From positions 992,001 through 1,056,000 of the forward strand of contig JAHCBC010000002.1 of the NCBI GenBank assembly GCA_019634595.1: DNA of 64,000 nucleotides, in the 5' to 3' direction. Origin of the DNA: Akkermansiaceae bacterium. GTDB taxonomy: Bacteria > Verrucomicrobiota > Verrucomicrobiia > Verrucomicrobiales > Akkermansiaceae. A program made the position numbers and the translations under genes. The notes under the pieces were generated by a model that did not search any database, was not told where the DNA came from, and saw only the letters and a program-made list of their open reading frames with translations. Positions 7,872 to 17,177 of the stretch are shown here, piece after piece; positions within the stretch are counted from its first letter, which is position 1; each line of letters opens with the position of its first letter.

Positions 7872-8327
7872 ATGAGAAAAATCCTCCTTTGTTCCATGGC
7901 AGGCACGCTGCTCCTCAGTTCCTGCACCCAGTACCAGGCGCAAGGGGCCGGGGTGGGGGCATTGGGCGGAGCCGCGGTGGGAGCGCTGGCGGGAAATGAC
8001 CGCCGGGATGTCGCCACTGGCGCCATCGTCGGTGCCGCGCTGGGCACCGGAATCACGGCCGCACAGGAGAACGCGCGCAACCGGGCGACTCCTCCTGACG
8101 GCTACTACGACGACCGTGGCTATCGCGGGGAATATCGGGACGATTACCGCCAAGCTCCATCGGAGCGTTCCACTCCACGTCAGGACTATCCCTACGCCGA
8201 GCGGACGGGGAGTCCGAAGAGGGTGATCAGCCCTTATCCGCCATACAACGTCATCGACGTGGACGGCTTCCGTTCAGGCCAGCTTGCGAAGGATCCCTCC
8301 AACGGGAAAATTTTCCGTATCCCCTGA
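7872..8327 (+). CDS. Glycine-zipper lipoprotein
   Basis: A 151-residue predicted lipoprotein. It has a short signal peptide ending in the lipobox LLSSC, then a glycine-zipper region (GVGALGGAAVGALAG, followed by a second GAIVGAALGTG stretch) of the kind in outer-membrane YMGG/SlyB-like proteins. The C-terminal half is rich in Tyr, Arg and Asp and ends with a segment around residues 128-150 (VIDVDGF, DPSNGKIFRIP). The start at 7872 is chosen for the signal peptide; the frame begins earlier at 7833. Role probably structural in the envelope; partner unknown. Confidence 0.78.
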   Translation: MRKILLCSMAGTLLLSSCTQYQAQGAGVGALGGAAVGALAGNDRRDVATGAIVGAALGTGITAAQENARNRATPPDGYYDDRGYRGEYRDDYRQAPSERSTPRQDYPYAERTGSPKRVISPYPPYNVIDVDGFRSGQLAKDPSNGKIFRIP

Positions 8328-8450
8328 GAGATCCCGCTGGTTTAAAAGATGCCGGACCGGAAGAAAAGCGCCTGACCGGGCGAGAAAAGCCGTTGTCATC
8401 GCTGGCGCGAACGTCTAAAAGCGGAGTTGCAAGTGTCAAAACCCCGTAAG

Positions 8451-9497
8451 ATGGCATCCAGCGCCCGTATTTTCCCTGCATTCCGCGGCTTCCTCGCAAT
8501 GGCCGCGGCTGTGTGCGTGTCCATGTTGGCGGCCCCTGTGGCGATGGCCCAGGGCTGGCAGCTCACCAAGATCGAGGGCCGGGATTATGTCAGCATCGAG
8601 AGCGTCAAAAAATTCTACGGATTCCAGACCGCGGAGAAGAAGGGCAATTCGATCATCCTCAAATCGGTCAATGGGAAGAATGGCATCATCATGCAGCTTC
8701 AGATCGGTTCGCAGGAGTGCCTCCTCAACAAGGTGAAGTTCATCTTCACCCACAATGTGGAGCCGGGCGGAAGCCTCGGGATGATGTCTCAGATGGATCT
8801 GATCAAGCTGATCGAGCCGGTGTTGCGGCCGAACTTCATCCCGAATGCGGGTGACTTCAGGACGGTGATCCTGGATGCCGGGCACGGCGGCAAGGATCCG
8901 GGCGCGACGAATCCGCTGGGGACGGAGGCGAATTACAATCTCACCCTGGCCGGGAAGGCGAAGACCTTGTTGGAGAAGAAGGGTTTCAAGGTAATCCTGA
9001 CCCGGAGCAGCGACCGCTATTATTCCCTGCAGGAAAGGGTGGAGATTGCCAATGCGGTGCGGGAGAATGCCATTTTCATCAGCCTGCATTTCAATTCGGG
9101 AGGGAGGGATGCACGTGGCATTGAGACGTTCACCCTTTCCCCTCCCGGCGTCGCCCACTATGGAGCGGGCTTCAAGTCCAGCGACGCCTTCGCCCGCCGC
9201 GGCAATGAGCATGACTCCGCGAACATCGCCTTGGCCACGGCCGTCCATGGCACCATTCTCCGCCACCTGCAGGGTAACACGTTCGACCGGGGCATCAAGC
9301 GCGCGAGGTTCAGTGTGCTCAGCGGGATCCGGCACCCGGCCATCCTGTTCGAGGGAGGCTTTATGAGCCACCCTTTTGAGGCGAGATTGATCGCCAACGA
9401 AAAATACCGGGATGCCTTGGCGCTCGGCATCGCCGAGGCGGTCCACAAGTACCAGATCGCGGTGACGAGAGCCCCCATTGCGAGGCCGAATCCCTGA
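8451..9497 (+). CDS. N-acetylmuramoyl-L-alanine amidase (Amidase_3)
   Basis: A secreted zinc amidase that cleaves the bond between N-acetylmuramic acid and the stem peptide. The 348-residue protein has a signal peptide (to about AMAQG), an N-terminal domain of about 100 residues resembling a copper-amine-oxidase-like stalk fold, and a C-terminal AmiC-type catalytic domain. Visible zinc ligands are the His of DAGHGGKDPG, the Glu of GTEANYNL and the His of ISLHFNS. A TTG codon at 8427 could start eight residues earlier; the ATG at 8451 is preferred because it directly opens the signal peptide. It ends 8 bp before the convergent folP. Confidence 0.93.
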   Translation: MASSARIFPAFRGFLAMAAAVCVSMLAAPVAMAQGWQLTKIEGRDYVSIESVKKFYGFQTAEKKGNSIILKSVNGKNGIIMQLQIGSQECLLNKVKFIFTHNVEPGGSLGMMSQMDLIKLIEPVLRPNFIPNAGDFRTVILDAGHGGKDPGATNPLGTEANYNLTLAGKAKTLLEKKGFKVILTRSSDRYYSLQERVEIANAVRENAIFISLHFNSGGRDARGIETFTLSPPGVAHYGAGFKSSDAFARRGNEHDSANIALATAVHGTILRHLQGNTFDRGIKRARFSVLSGIRHPAILFEGGFMSHPFEARLIANEKYRDALALGIAEAVHKYQIAVTRAPIARPNP

Positions 9498-9505
9498 GCC
9501 GGTTG

Positions 9506-10360
9506 TCAGGATGCCGGGGGCGGATTCCCGCCGCCGATGATCGCTTCCGTCAACCGCAAGGCCTCCAGATTGGCCTTCACGTTGTGGACACGGTGGAGAA
9601 GGACGCCTTTCTCCCTGCCCCATGAGGTGAGAGCGGCGGTAGGCCATTCACGCGCCTCCATGGTGGGTTCACCGAGCAGTTGCCCGAGGAACGACTTCCG
9701 CGAAACCCCCAGCAGCAGCGGACGTCCTTGGGCGGACAGTTGATCGAGCGAGCGGAGCAGGGCGAGATTGTGATCCAGTGTCTTGCCGAAGCCGATACCC
9801 GGATCGAAGCAGAGGGCTTCGGGATGGATTCCGGCGGAGGTCAGGGATTCATGGCGTTCCACGAAAAACTCCCGGACTTCCCGGACGACATCCTCATAGC
9901 TGGGGGCCAGTTGCATCGTCCTCGGCTGGCCCTGCATGTGCATGGCCACCACGCCGCATCCGGCGGCGGCGCAGACCGCCACCATCGCCGGATCCCGGAA
10001 ACCGCTGACGTCATTGACGATGTCCGCCCCTGCGGAGAGAGCGGCTTCCGCCACTCCGGCCTTCGAGGTGTCGATGGAAATCCATCCCTCCCATTCGGCC
10101 CTCAGCGCGCGGATGACGGGGGTGGTCCGGGAAATCTCCTCTTCCTCCGGAACTTCCGCGGCTCCCGGGCGGGTGGACTCCCCGCCGATGTCGATGATTT
10201 CCGCGCCTTCCGAGATCATCCGCCGGGCGTGATTCATGGCGGTGCCGGGGCCGTCGTTCAGGCCACCGTCGGAGAATGAATCCGGGGTCGTGTTGAGGAT
10301 TCCCATGATCCGCCCGCGGCGGGTCAGATCCATCGGGTGGCGGCGTGTTCTCCAGATCAT
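9506..10360 (-). CDS. folP: Dihydropteroate synthase
   Basis: DHPS condenses p-aminobenzoate with the pterin diphosphate in folate synthesis and is the sulfonamide target. The 284-residue protein has the signature MGILNTTPDSFSDGG, then GGESTRPGA, ISIDTSKAGVAEAAL, NDVSGF, the CFDPGIGFGKTLDHN loop and the GVSRKSFLG loop. The ATG at 10360 leaves a short N-terminal strand before the MGILN motif, as usual; an ATG at 10333 is an alternative. It is a single leftward gene between two rightward groups, convergent with the amidase gene. Confidence 0.96.
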   Translation of the reverse strand: MIWRTRRHPMDLTRRGRIMGILNTTPDSFSDGGLNDGPGTAMNHARRMISEGAEIIDIGGESTRPGAAEVPEEEEISRTTPVIRALRAEWEGWISIDTSKAGVAEAALSAGADIVNDVSGFRDPAMVAVCAAAGCGVVAMHMQGQPRTMQLAPSYEDVVREVREFFVERHESLTSAGIHPEALCFDPGIGFGKTLDHNLALLRSLDQLSAQGRPLLLGVSRKSFLGQLLGEPTMEAREWPTAALTSWGREKGVLLHRVHNVKANLEALRLTEAIIGGGNPPPAS

Positions 10361-10413
10361 GTGTTAGAACTGGCTGCTTGCAGTCCGGCAGCGGCGCGCC
10401 TAGTCTGGCCGCC

Positions 10414-10995
10414 ATGATCCGGATCGCAAACTGGAAAATCATCTTGGCTTCCCTGTCTTTCCTTGGTGCCCAGGCTTACGCCAACGACCTCGATGCGGTT
10501 GATGGCCCGAACGTCCGGGTGATGAAAAACGAGGACGGCGGACAGACGATCTTCAGCCGTTCCGCGGACAAGCGGACCCTCACCAAGAAGACCTTCAAAG
10601 GCGGAAACCTCGCCATGGTCGCCATCTACCGCATGGATGCGCACGGGAACCCGATGAGCTGCAAGATCATCGACGGCCAGCAGAACGAACTGTTCAAGGT
10701 CAGCTACGGCTACCACCGGGAGACCGGGCAACTGCTGGAGGAACGCATGTTCGACTCCCGGGTGAAGCGCATCAACAAGGACACCGGCAAGGAGCAGCCC
10801 GTCCAGCGTCTGATCTACCTCCACGATGCCCAGGGAAACCGTGGCCAACCCATCGCCATCAACCTGCTGCCGGGCAAGAAATTCCAGGATGTGTTCGGTG
10901 AGAAGAACACCGCCCTGGATGTGAATCCATTCGACGATGGAAAGGCTGTGAAGCCCGCGAATCCGAATGCGCGCGGGGTGGGCAGGGGCAACTGA
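10414..10995 (+). CDS. Secreted protein of unknown function
   Basis: A 193-residue exported protein. The ATG at 10414 gives a signal peptide (MIRIANWKIILASLSFLGAQAYA) and is preferred to an earlier in-frame start at 10345 that would overlap folP upstream of the signal. The mature part has alternating strands with segments such as KTFKGGNLAMVAIYRMD and KVSYGYHRETGQLLEERMFDSR that read like a YD-repeat or lipoprotein-sorting beta sheet, but no family was recognised. The C terminus is Asn/Pro/Gly-rich. The next gene follows in 12 bp, so the two may be co-transcribed. Confidence 0.7.
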   Translation: MIRIANWKIILASLSFLGAQAYANDLDAVDGPNVRVMKNEDGGQTIFSRSADKRTLTKKTFKGGNLAMVAIYRMDAHGNPMSCKIIDGQQNELFKVSYGYHRETGQLLEERMFDSRVKRINKDTGKEQPVQRLIYLHDAQGNRGQPIAINLLPGKKFQDVFGEKNTALDVNPFDDGKAVKPANPNARGVGRGN

Positions 10996-11007
10996 TCGGG
11001 AGAGGCC

Positions 11008-12327
11008 GTGCTTTCTCCAAAGACGCTGCTCCCCCTCCTGATTGGCGCCGCCGTTGGGGCGGGAGGTATTTTCCAAGGCCTCCAGTGGAGGACGATGGGC
11101 GGCCCGGCCGGAGATACCGGCGGGCTTGAGAACCAGCTCCGCATCGCCACGGAGGAGAACAACATCCTCCGGCGTGAGAACGAATCACTGCGCTCCCTTG
11201 CCCAGGGCGGCGGGGAGGTCGCCGTGCCGCAGGAACTGGTGGACCGTGTTGAGAAGGAATACGGCCTCCGTTTCCGGTCCACGCCGGTCGTCCATCGCGT
11301 CGGCAGGGATGATCTGCGCGAGAGGATTTCCGCGTCTTTCGAAAGTGCCTTCGGGCCGGGAGGCTTGGATTATCGCCAGGAGGCGTATGGTTTGATCGGC
11401 TGGCTGATGCCGGAGGACAAGCTGCTGGTGCAGCTCACGGCGGTGAGAGCGGTGGGTGCGCGCGGCTGGTTCGACGGGGAAACGGGGGAGGGCTGGGTGA
11501 CCGACCGGTTCCAGATGGAGAATGTTCCGGACCAGGCGGCCCTGCTGCGGGTGGTGGTGCGGATTCTCCTGCACCAGAATTTTCCGCCACCGGAGGAGTA
11601 TCCCGGGGATGATGCGGCGCGGGCGCGGGAGGCCCTGCACCAAGGTGCGGCTTCCGCCAGCGAGGCGAAATACTACGCGGAGCAGGCGAGGATGAGCGGC
11701 TTCGTCCCTTTGTCGGACACTTCGGAGACCGAGCGGGTCATGGACCAACTCTCGCCCTTCATCCAGGAGCTGACGATGTTCCCGCTGACGGATGGCGCGG
11801 CCTATGTGAACGCGCTGAAAGGTGAAAGTCCGGAAAAACTGGTGGAGGGTTTCCGGAATCCTCCGCGGACGACACAGGCCATCCTCCTGCCGGGATCTGA
11901 AATGAAAGAGCCGGAACTGCTGGAGATGCCCGCGGTGGAAATGGATCCATTCATGAGTGACAGGGCCGGAGAACTCGGCCTGCGTCTGTGGCTTGAGGCT
12001 CTTGGTGATGCGGGAGCCGCGCTCGAAATTTCATCCGGCTGGAAGAACGACCGCTATCTGTTCTTCCCCGAAAGCGAAACCCACTCCGCCGTGGTGTGGG
12101 ACGTGGTCCTGGAATCGAAGGAGACCGCGGACCGTTTCCAGGAGGCCGCCTTGAACCATGTCTCCGCCACCGCCATGAAAGACGACACCCCGGCGCTGGA
12201 CGAACCTGTGGAGGCACTCAACAAACGGTTCCTGATGGTGTCCCGGGTCGGGGATGACCGGGTGCGTTTCCTCAACACGGTGAAGAAGGAAACGGCTCTC
12301 CGTCTGAAAGATTCAGGAGCGCCTTGA
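11008..12327 (+). CDS. Membrane-anchored protein of unknown function
   Basis: A 439-residue protein starting at GTG 11008, preceded by a GGGAGAGG ribosome-binding site. It has one N-terminal hydrophobic segment (LLPLLIGAAVGAGGIF), then a predicted coiled coil (ENQLRIATEENNILRRENESLRS, about residues 41-65) and a large periplasmic region. One part (LHQNFPPPEEYPGDDAARAREALHQGAASASEAKYYAEQ, about 190-230) recalls zincin-like proteins without the HExxH motif. No catalytic motif was recognised. Its last 15 bp overlap the end of the convergent cytochrome gene. Confidence 0.7.
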   Translation: MLSPKTLLPLLIGAAVGAGGIFQGLQWRTMGGPAGDTGGLENQLRIATEENNILRRENESLRSLAQGGGEVAVPQELVDRVEKEYGLRFRSTPVVHRVGRDDLRERISASFESAFGPGGLDYRQEAYGLIGWLMPEDKLLVQLTAVRAVGARGWFDGETGEGWVTDRFQMENVPDQAALLRVVVRILLHQNFPPPEEYPGDDAARAREALHQGAASASEAKYYAEQARMSGFVPLSDTSETERVMDQLSPFIQELTMFPLTDGAAYVNALKGESPEKLVEGFRNPPRTTQAILLPGSEMKEPELLEMPAVEMDPFMSDRAGELGLRLWLEALGDAGAALEISSGWKNDRYLFFPESETHSAVVWDVVLESKETADRFQEAALNHVSATAMKDDTPALDEPVEALNKRFLMVSRVGDDRVRFLNTVKKETALRLKDSGAP

Positions 12328-12876
12328 AAAGGCGAATATCCCTCCTCCGGCGGCGGCCGCCACGAGGGAGATCCACAACCAGGCCGGCGGACCGGACCGC
12401 GTTTCCAGTCCATCATATTTCCCGGAAGAACCCGATCCAGCCGGAGCGGCTGGCGACGGGGTGATGAGATCGGCCGCGGTGAGAGGGCCGCTGGCGGGGT
12501 CCTTCCGGAGTGCCGCCACCTCCGCGGGAGTGATGGCGGGGGCGTCATTGCCGAATGACGAACGGACGAAGGTGAGCACCGCTGCGATGTCTTCATCCGA
12601 CTGGTGGCCGAGAGCGGGCATCCCTCCGGGGAAGTGGTAGTCCACCCCCTTCACCGTGATCGGCCCCTGGAGGCCGCGCAACTGGATGCGGATGAGGTTT
12701 TCTGGGGGACCGTTCACCCATTCGGAGCCGGCCAGTGGCGGCCCCAGGTTGGTGCCTTCCCCGCTCTGGCCGTGGCACGCGGCGCACAGCACATATTTGG
12801 AGAATCCCTCATTGGCGGGGACCCGGAGGGTGGACAGCGCGGAGGCCAGCAGGAGGATGGGAAGTGCTTTTGCCAA
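12313..12876 (-). CDS. c-type cytochrome with C-terminal membrane anchor
   Basis: A 187-residue monoheme cytochrome c. It has a signal peptide (MAKALPILLLASALSTLRVPA), one heme site CAACH near residue 32, and the class I axial-Met region PGGMPALGHQSDEDIAAVLTFVRSSFG. A C-terminal hydrophobic helix (WLWISLVAAAAGGGIFAF) ending in SRRS should anchor it to the membrane. It probably passes electrons to or from the larger heme protein encoded just upstream on the same strand, although a terminator separates them. The 3' ends of this gene and the rightward neighbour overlap by 15 bp. Confidence 0.88.
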   Translation of the reverse strand: MAKALPILLLASALSTLRVPANEGFSKYVLCAACHGQSGEGTNLGPPLAGSEWVNGPPENLIRIQLRGLQGPITVKGVDYHFPGGMPALGHQSDEDIAAVLTFVRSSFGNDAPAITPAEVAALRKDPASGPLTAADLITPSPAAPAGSGSSGKYDGLETRSGPPAWLWISLVAAAAGGGIFAFSRRS

Positions 12877-12887
12877 GGGAAGGGAAA

Positions 12888-12924
12888 GAAAAAGGCCGGA
12901 GTCCGTAGGAAACGGACTCCGGCC
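12888..12924 (-). terminator. Rho-independent terminator of the PVC heme protein gene
   Basis: Perfect 13-bp arms GGCCGGAGTCCGT (12894-12906) and ACGGACTCCGGCC (12912-12924) with a 5-nt loop. On the minus strand the stem is followed by TTTTTCTTT, so it terminates the gene ending at 12943 before the cytochrome gene starting at 12876. Confidence 0.92.
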
Positions 12925-12942
12925 GGTGGTTGTTTCAGAAGC

Positions 12943-15900
12943 TCAGTTTGCTTTCGGCAGCGCCGGAGGGTTCTTCGGATCGTAGGGGATCGGTTTTGGA
13001 CCCGGCTTCTGAGCCTTCGGTTCTTTCTGGAGGGTGGAGATCCATGCGACCAGATCGCGGACTTCGGTCGGCTTCAGGAGATACTCCATCGGCGGCATCG
13101 CGGAGGCGACGGGCGGGATCTCGGCGAGATCCGCCTTTTTCACGCGATACACCTTGCCGGAAACGTTGATGTCCAGATGTTCCTCGGTTTCGTCCGTCAG
13201 CATGCCGCCCAAGGTGGTCTTGTCCTTGAACGTCACGCTGACCACACCGAAGCCCGGAGCGATCTTCGCGCTCGGCAGGACGATCGACTCGAGGATATAG
13301 TGGTTGTCGTGCCGTTTGCCCATGCCGAACAGGTTCGGTCCGGCTTCTCCACCGGCGGCGTGGCTGTCATCGCTGGCGCGGTGGCAGCGCATGCACTGGC
13401 CGGCCGGATGGGAGGAGAACAGCGAGAAGCCGTTCTTCGCGTCCCCGCCTTCGAGGGCGATGTTCCACTTGGTGAGCGGATCGGCATTTTCGGCGATGGC
13501 CTTGTCGAAGGCGGCGATGGCCGCAGCGACGGCGGGATCTTTCCGGGTCTTAGCGCCTTCCAGCAGTTCGATGGCGGAGGCTGACTTGCCGGCGGCGGCC
13601 TGCAGGGCGGTGATGTGCTTCACGAAGAAGGCATCCACTTCCGTGCCGGGGATCGTCGCAAGGATGGTCCATGCCTTCTGGGAGCGCTCGGCGTTCTTGG
13701 ATTCGGCAGCCGTCTGCAGCGGGGCGATGGCACCTTGGGGATCACTCTTGGACAGGCCGGTGAGTGCGGAAAGGGCGACTTCGTTCGCGGGGTCCGTGGC
13801 GATTTTCACCAGGAATGCGTTGAGGTCGGCGGGTTTCCGCTCCGCGAGCAGTTCCAGTCCTTTCGCACGGGCTTCCGCTGGCACCTTGTCGTTGGTGATC
13901 AGGCTGCGGAGGGTGCCTTCATCGAGCGACTTCGTATCCAGCTTGTAGTGCTCCATGAAGCCGAGGGCGGCGGTCAGGATGAAGCCGTCCTGTTTCAGGA
14001 GATCCGGCAGCGCGGCATTGAGGGTTGGCTGGATGTCCTTGACGTCCCGTGGCGGCAGTGGCCGGAAGTGGCCGGTGAGCTGGTCGTTGGTGTGAGGCTC
14101 CGTCCAGATGGAGATGAGGCGCAGCGCCTCTTCCCGCACTTCCTTCGGCATGGCGGCGGACGTCGCCACGTTCAGCACGCGCTGCAGGTTTTTCGCGTCC
14201 CCGATGCGGAACGAGTTATGGATCAGGCGGCGCATCATGAACGGCGTCCACTTCCGTGCCTCCAGGTTGTCGAGCAGCTTGGCGGCTTCCGGACGTTGCG
14301 CCACCAGATCGTTGTCATAGATCGCGCGGACGGCTTCGTCGGAGACGGCAGGGTCGGAGTCCAGGGCCATCAGGGAGACCTTCGGATCATGGAGGCGGCG
14401 CAGGGCCACCACCGCGGCGAGGCGGACGGCCGGGGAGTTGTCATCCTTCAGCGCGGAAACCATGACCCCCTTCCTGCCGAGCAGCTCCAGTGCATAGATG
14501 CCGGCGTGGCGGAGGAAGACATCCTTGTTGTTGTTCTCGCGGAGCATCTCACAGATGGCGTTGAACTGGCCGATGGCACCGAGACGGCCGATCGCGATGG
14601 CCGCCTCCGCGCGGACGCGGAGGGATTTGTCCGCGGTGAGGACGCCGAGCGGGAGTTCATCTCCCTGGATGCCTGCGGATGCGATCGCGCGGATGGCCTG
14701 CACCCGTGTCTCCTCGTCGTCATTCTCGAGGTAGGGGATGATGATCTGTGCGGCAGCCATTCTGGAACGCAGATCCGGCAGGGTGCCGAAGCCGTCACTG
14801 GACGGGGACGGAACCGCGCCGCGGCGCGCCAGGATCCCCAGTCCCCAGAGACCGTGGATGCGTTCGGTCTGCTCGACGGAACGGACGGCATCGGTGAAGG
14901 TCTTGAGCGCTTCCGGTTTCCGGGAAATCGCGATCTGCGCGCGCAGGCGCACCCGGAGGTCCGGGTGGCGGAGCAGCTTCAGGCATTCTTCCGCGCTCAG
15001 TTTGTCGATGCCTTCCTTGATCAGTTTTCCGGCTTCCGCGGCTTCCTTCGCGCGCCAGGTCTTGTCACCCGCGTCCAGTGCCAGGATCCGTCCCTTGTCG
15101 TGGGAGGTCCAGCCGTTCATGAAGTCGCTGATGAGCAGCTTCCCATCGTAGGAATACTCCACGTCGGTGACGCCCACACCCCAGACCAGCTTGCGGTTGT
15201 CGGTCATTTCCATGCCCGCGCCGCTGGGCTTCATCTCGAAGGAGAAGATGCCGGAGTTCGTGCTGCCGCCGCGGTAGTCGGTGATGATGAAGCGGTTCGC
15301 TTCGGTTTCGAGGAAGCCGGTGCCCGGATGGTAGGTGAGGCCGGACGGACCGGCGGTGAGGTGGGCGACAGGAGGGATGATGTAGGCAGGCTGAGTGTCG
15401 TTCTGGAGGTGCCAGATTTTCTCATCCATCCAGCGGCTCGGCGGGTGGACGGCCAGACCGATCTGGCGGTGGAAGGTGTGCATGGTCTGGTTCTCCATCT
15501 GCCAGCCGGTGTCACCGCCCTCCACCAGATAGACGACGCGGGCGGCGTCCCCCTGGTCGGAGTTGTTGTCCACGGAGAACGGGTTGCCCAGCGCGTCGAA
15601 GGCGATTTCCTTCGGATTGCGGAGGCCGGTGTGGAAGATCTCGAAGTTGGTGCCATCCGGATCGAAACGGAAGGCCACGCCCTCGTTCGGATAGTGGTAT
15701 TTCTTGCCCTCCTTCGTGGTGAAGCTGAGGCCGCGGTCACCGAGGGTGCCGTAGATGCGGCCATCCGGTCCCAGGGCGAAGCCGTTGAGGTCGTGGCCGG
15801 AAATGGAAACACGGACGCCGAAGCCGTCTTCCACGACCTGTTTCTTGTCGGAGATGCCATCGCCGTTCTCATCCCGCAGCGCCCAGATCTTGGGAATACA

Positions 15901-16887
15901 GGCGAAGTAAGTCGTGCCTTCGAAGGCGAAGACGCCGGCACCGGTGCCATCGAGAACGTCGTTGAAGCCATCCGCGAAGACGGTGGAGGTTTCATAGATC
16001 CCATCGCCATCCTTGTCCACCAGCTTGCGGACCAGCTCGGATTTCTCAGTCAGGGATTTGATGCTGACTTTCTCATTCCATTTATCGTGCATTTTCCGGC
16101 GGTCGCCGGTGGTCTGGCTCTGGAGGTCGTCTAGGTACCAGTAGAGGTGCTCGCGGTTGTCCTGGACGCCGAAGCGGAAGCGGTGGGTTTCCGAAACGAA
16201 GATGTTGTTCTGCTCATCCACGGCAAGGGCCGTGGGGGAGATGGTTTTCTGGTCCTTCCAGTCCGCGATGACCTTCAGCGTGGTGTTCTCCGGAATGGTG
16301 ACGCCCGGCATGTTCGGGTCGTTGACCAGGCCCGCGGAGTAGGCTTTCCCGCCGCGGGTGCTGGCGGGGAACTTCTGGTTCGGGTAGTCCGTGAAGATGA
16401 AATGGTCGGCGGCGATGATGCCCCAGGCTCCCTTCGCTTCATCCAGGATGCGGATCTGCGCTTTCTTGCCCTTGAAGTCCCGCACATCCCAGACGGTGGC
16501 GCGCATCTCCAGGTCGTTCTTGCCGACCGCCTCGCGGACGACTTTCCCATCCACCAAAAGTTGGACGGCGGTTTTGCCGGGCTGGTTGCCACCGCCGACG
16601 AGGAAGGCGATGTACGGTTCCGGCAGCGTGATCTCCGGGGAGGTGAGGGAGCCGGTCGCGTCATCACCACCATGGGCTGAGACGACGAGATACTCTCCGG
16701 AGTAGTTCTTGAACTCGCCCTTCATCTCCTGGGTTTTGCCGGAAACCGGAGCGACACCGAAGGCCTTGCCCTCGAATTTCCAGTCGTCGAAACCGTCGCT
16801 GTTGAAGGTCTGGAAAACTTTGGTGGCCGCGTGCAGCGGGGTGGTGACCGCCACGGTGGCGACAAGCGATTTGACGATTCGATTCAT
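12943..16887 (-). CDS. PVC-type heme-binding protein (propeller, HEAT repeats, CxxCH)
   Basis: A 1314-residue secreted protein of the large family typical of Planctomycetes and Verrucomicrobia. In order: signal peptide (to about PLHAA), an N-terminal beta-sandwich of about 170 residues, a beta-propeller dehydrogenase-like domain (about 200-640, with ALAVDEQNNIFVSETHRF and GLRNPKEIAFDALGNPFSVDNN), a HEAT-like helical region (about 650-1110), and a C-terminal cytochrome domain with CMRCH, followed by GPNLFGMGKRHDNHYILESI and the MPPMEYLLKPTEVRDLVAWI helix carrying the probable axial Met. The family is thought to oxidise sugars or alcohols in the periplasm; the substrate is unknown. It ends at a strong terminator and diverges from the AmiE-NamZ-like gene across about 290 bp. 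Confidence 0.9.
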   Translation of the reverse strand: MNRIVKSLVATVAVTTPLHAATKVFQTFNSDGFDDWKFEGKAFGVAPVSGKTQEMKGEFKNYSGEYLVVSAHGGDDATGSLTSPEITLPEPYIAFLVGGGNQPGKTAVQLLVDGKVVREAVGKNDLEMRATVWDVRDFKGKKAQIRILDEAKGAWGIIAADHFIFTDYPNQKFPASTRGGKAYSAGLVNDPNMPGVTIPENTTLKVIADWKDQKTISPTALAVDEQNNIFVSETHRFRFGVQDNREHLYWYLDDLQSQTTGDRRKMHDKWNEKVSIKSLTEKSELVRKLVDKDGDGIYETSTVFADGFNDVLDGTGAGVFAFEGTTYFACIPKIWALRDENGDGISDKKQVVEDGFGVRVSISGHDLNGFALGPDGRIYGTLGDRGLSFTTKEGKKYHYPNEGVAFRFDPDGTNFEIFHTGLRNPKEIAFDALGNPFSVDNNSDQGDAARVVYLVEGGDTGWQMENQTMHTFHRQIGLAVHPPSRWMDEKIWHLQNDTQPAYIIPPVAHLTAGPSGLTYHPGTGFLETEANRFIITDYRGGSTNSGIFSFEMKPSGAGMEMTDNRKLVWGVGVTDVEYSYDGKLLISDFMNGWTSHDKGRILALDAGDKTWRAKEAAEAGKLIKEGIDKLSAEECLKLLRHPDLRVRLRAQIAISRKPEALKTFTDAVRSVEQTERIHGLWGLGILARRGAVPSPSSDGFGTLPDLRSRMAAAQIIIPYLENDDEETRVQAIRAIASAGIQGDELPLGVLTADKSLRVRAEAAIAIGRLGAIGQFNAICEMLRENNNKDVFLRHAGIYALELLGRKGVMVSALKDDNSPAVRLAAVVALRRLHDPKVSLMALDSDPAVSDEAVRAIYDNDLVAQRPEAAKLLDNLEARKWTPFMMRRLIHNSFRIGDAKNLQRVLNVATSAAMPKEVREEALRLISIWTEPHTNDQLTGHFRPLPPRDVKDIQPTLNAALPDLLKQDGFILTAALGFMEHYKLDTKSLDEGTLRSLITNDKVPAEARAKGLELLAERKPADLNAFLVKIATDPANEVALSALTGLSKSDPQGAIAPLQTAAESKNAERSQKAWTILATIPGTEVDAFFVKHITALQAAAGKSASAIELLEGAKTRKDPAVAAAIAAFDKAIAENADPLTKWNIALEGGDAKNGFSLFSSHPAGQCMRCHRASDDSHAAGGEAGPNLFGMGKRHDNHYILESIVLPSAKIAPGFGVVSVTFKDKTTLGGMLTDETEEHLDINVSGKVYRVKKADLAEIPPVASAMPPMEYLLKPTEVRDLVAWISTLQKEPKAQKPGPKPIPYDPKNPPALPKAN

Positions 16888-17177
16888 GCGGGATGGGTTG
16901 GAGAGTTGAAGAACTAATGCGGGGAAACCCGCTTGCCAAGGCGGGAGTAGGGGCCGGGAGCGTGGTGCGCCGGAGGCTGCCGGGGTCCATTATACCGGTG
17001 GAAACCGTGGAACCTTCGCCGTTTTTTCGCAAATTCTCCTCCAAAACCGAGGCGCAGTCCGCATCCGGCGGAGCGAAAGGCGGTGATGCCGGATGCCGTC
17101 CCTGCCTTCCTTTTCCGCCCACGCCGCCCCGCTGAATTTGGTTGGGAAATCTCCGGCTTCCGGATAGATCCCGGAGC

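Noticed and set aside
9680..10279. 199-codon rightward frame within folP
   Set aside because: Antisense to the clearly conserved dihydropteroate synthase gene.
13615..16134. 839-codon rightward open frame opposite the PVC heme protein gene
   Set aside because: It lies wholly inside the 1314-residue leftward gene, has no recognisable motif, and long antisense frames are expected in GC-rich coding DNA.
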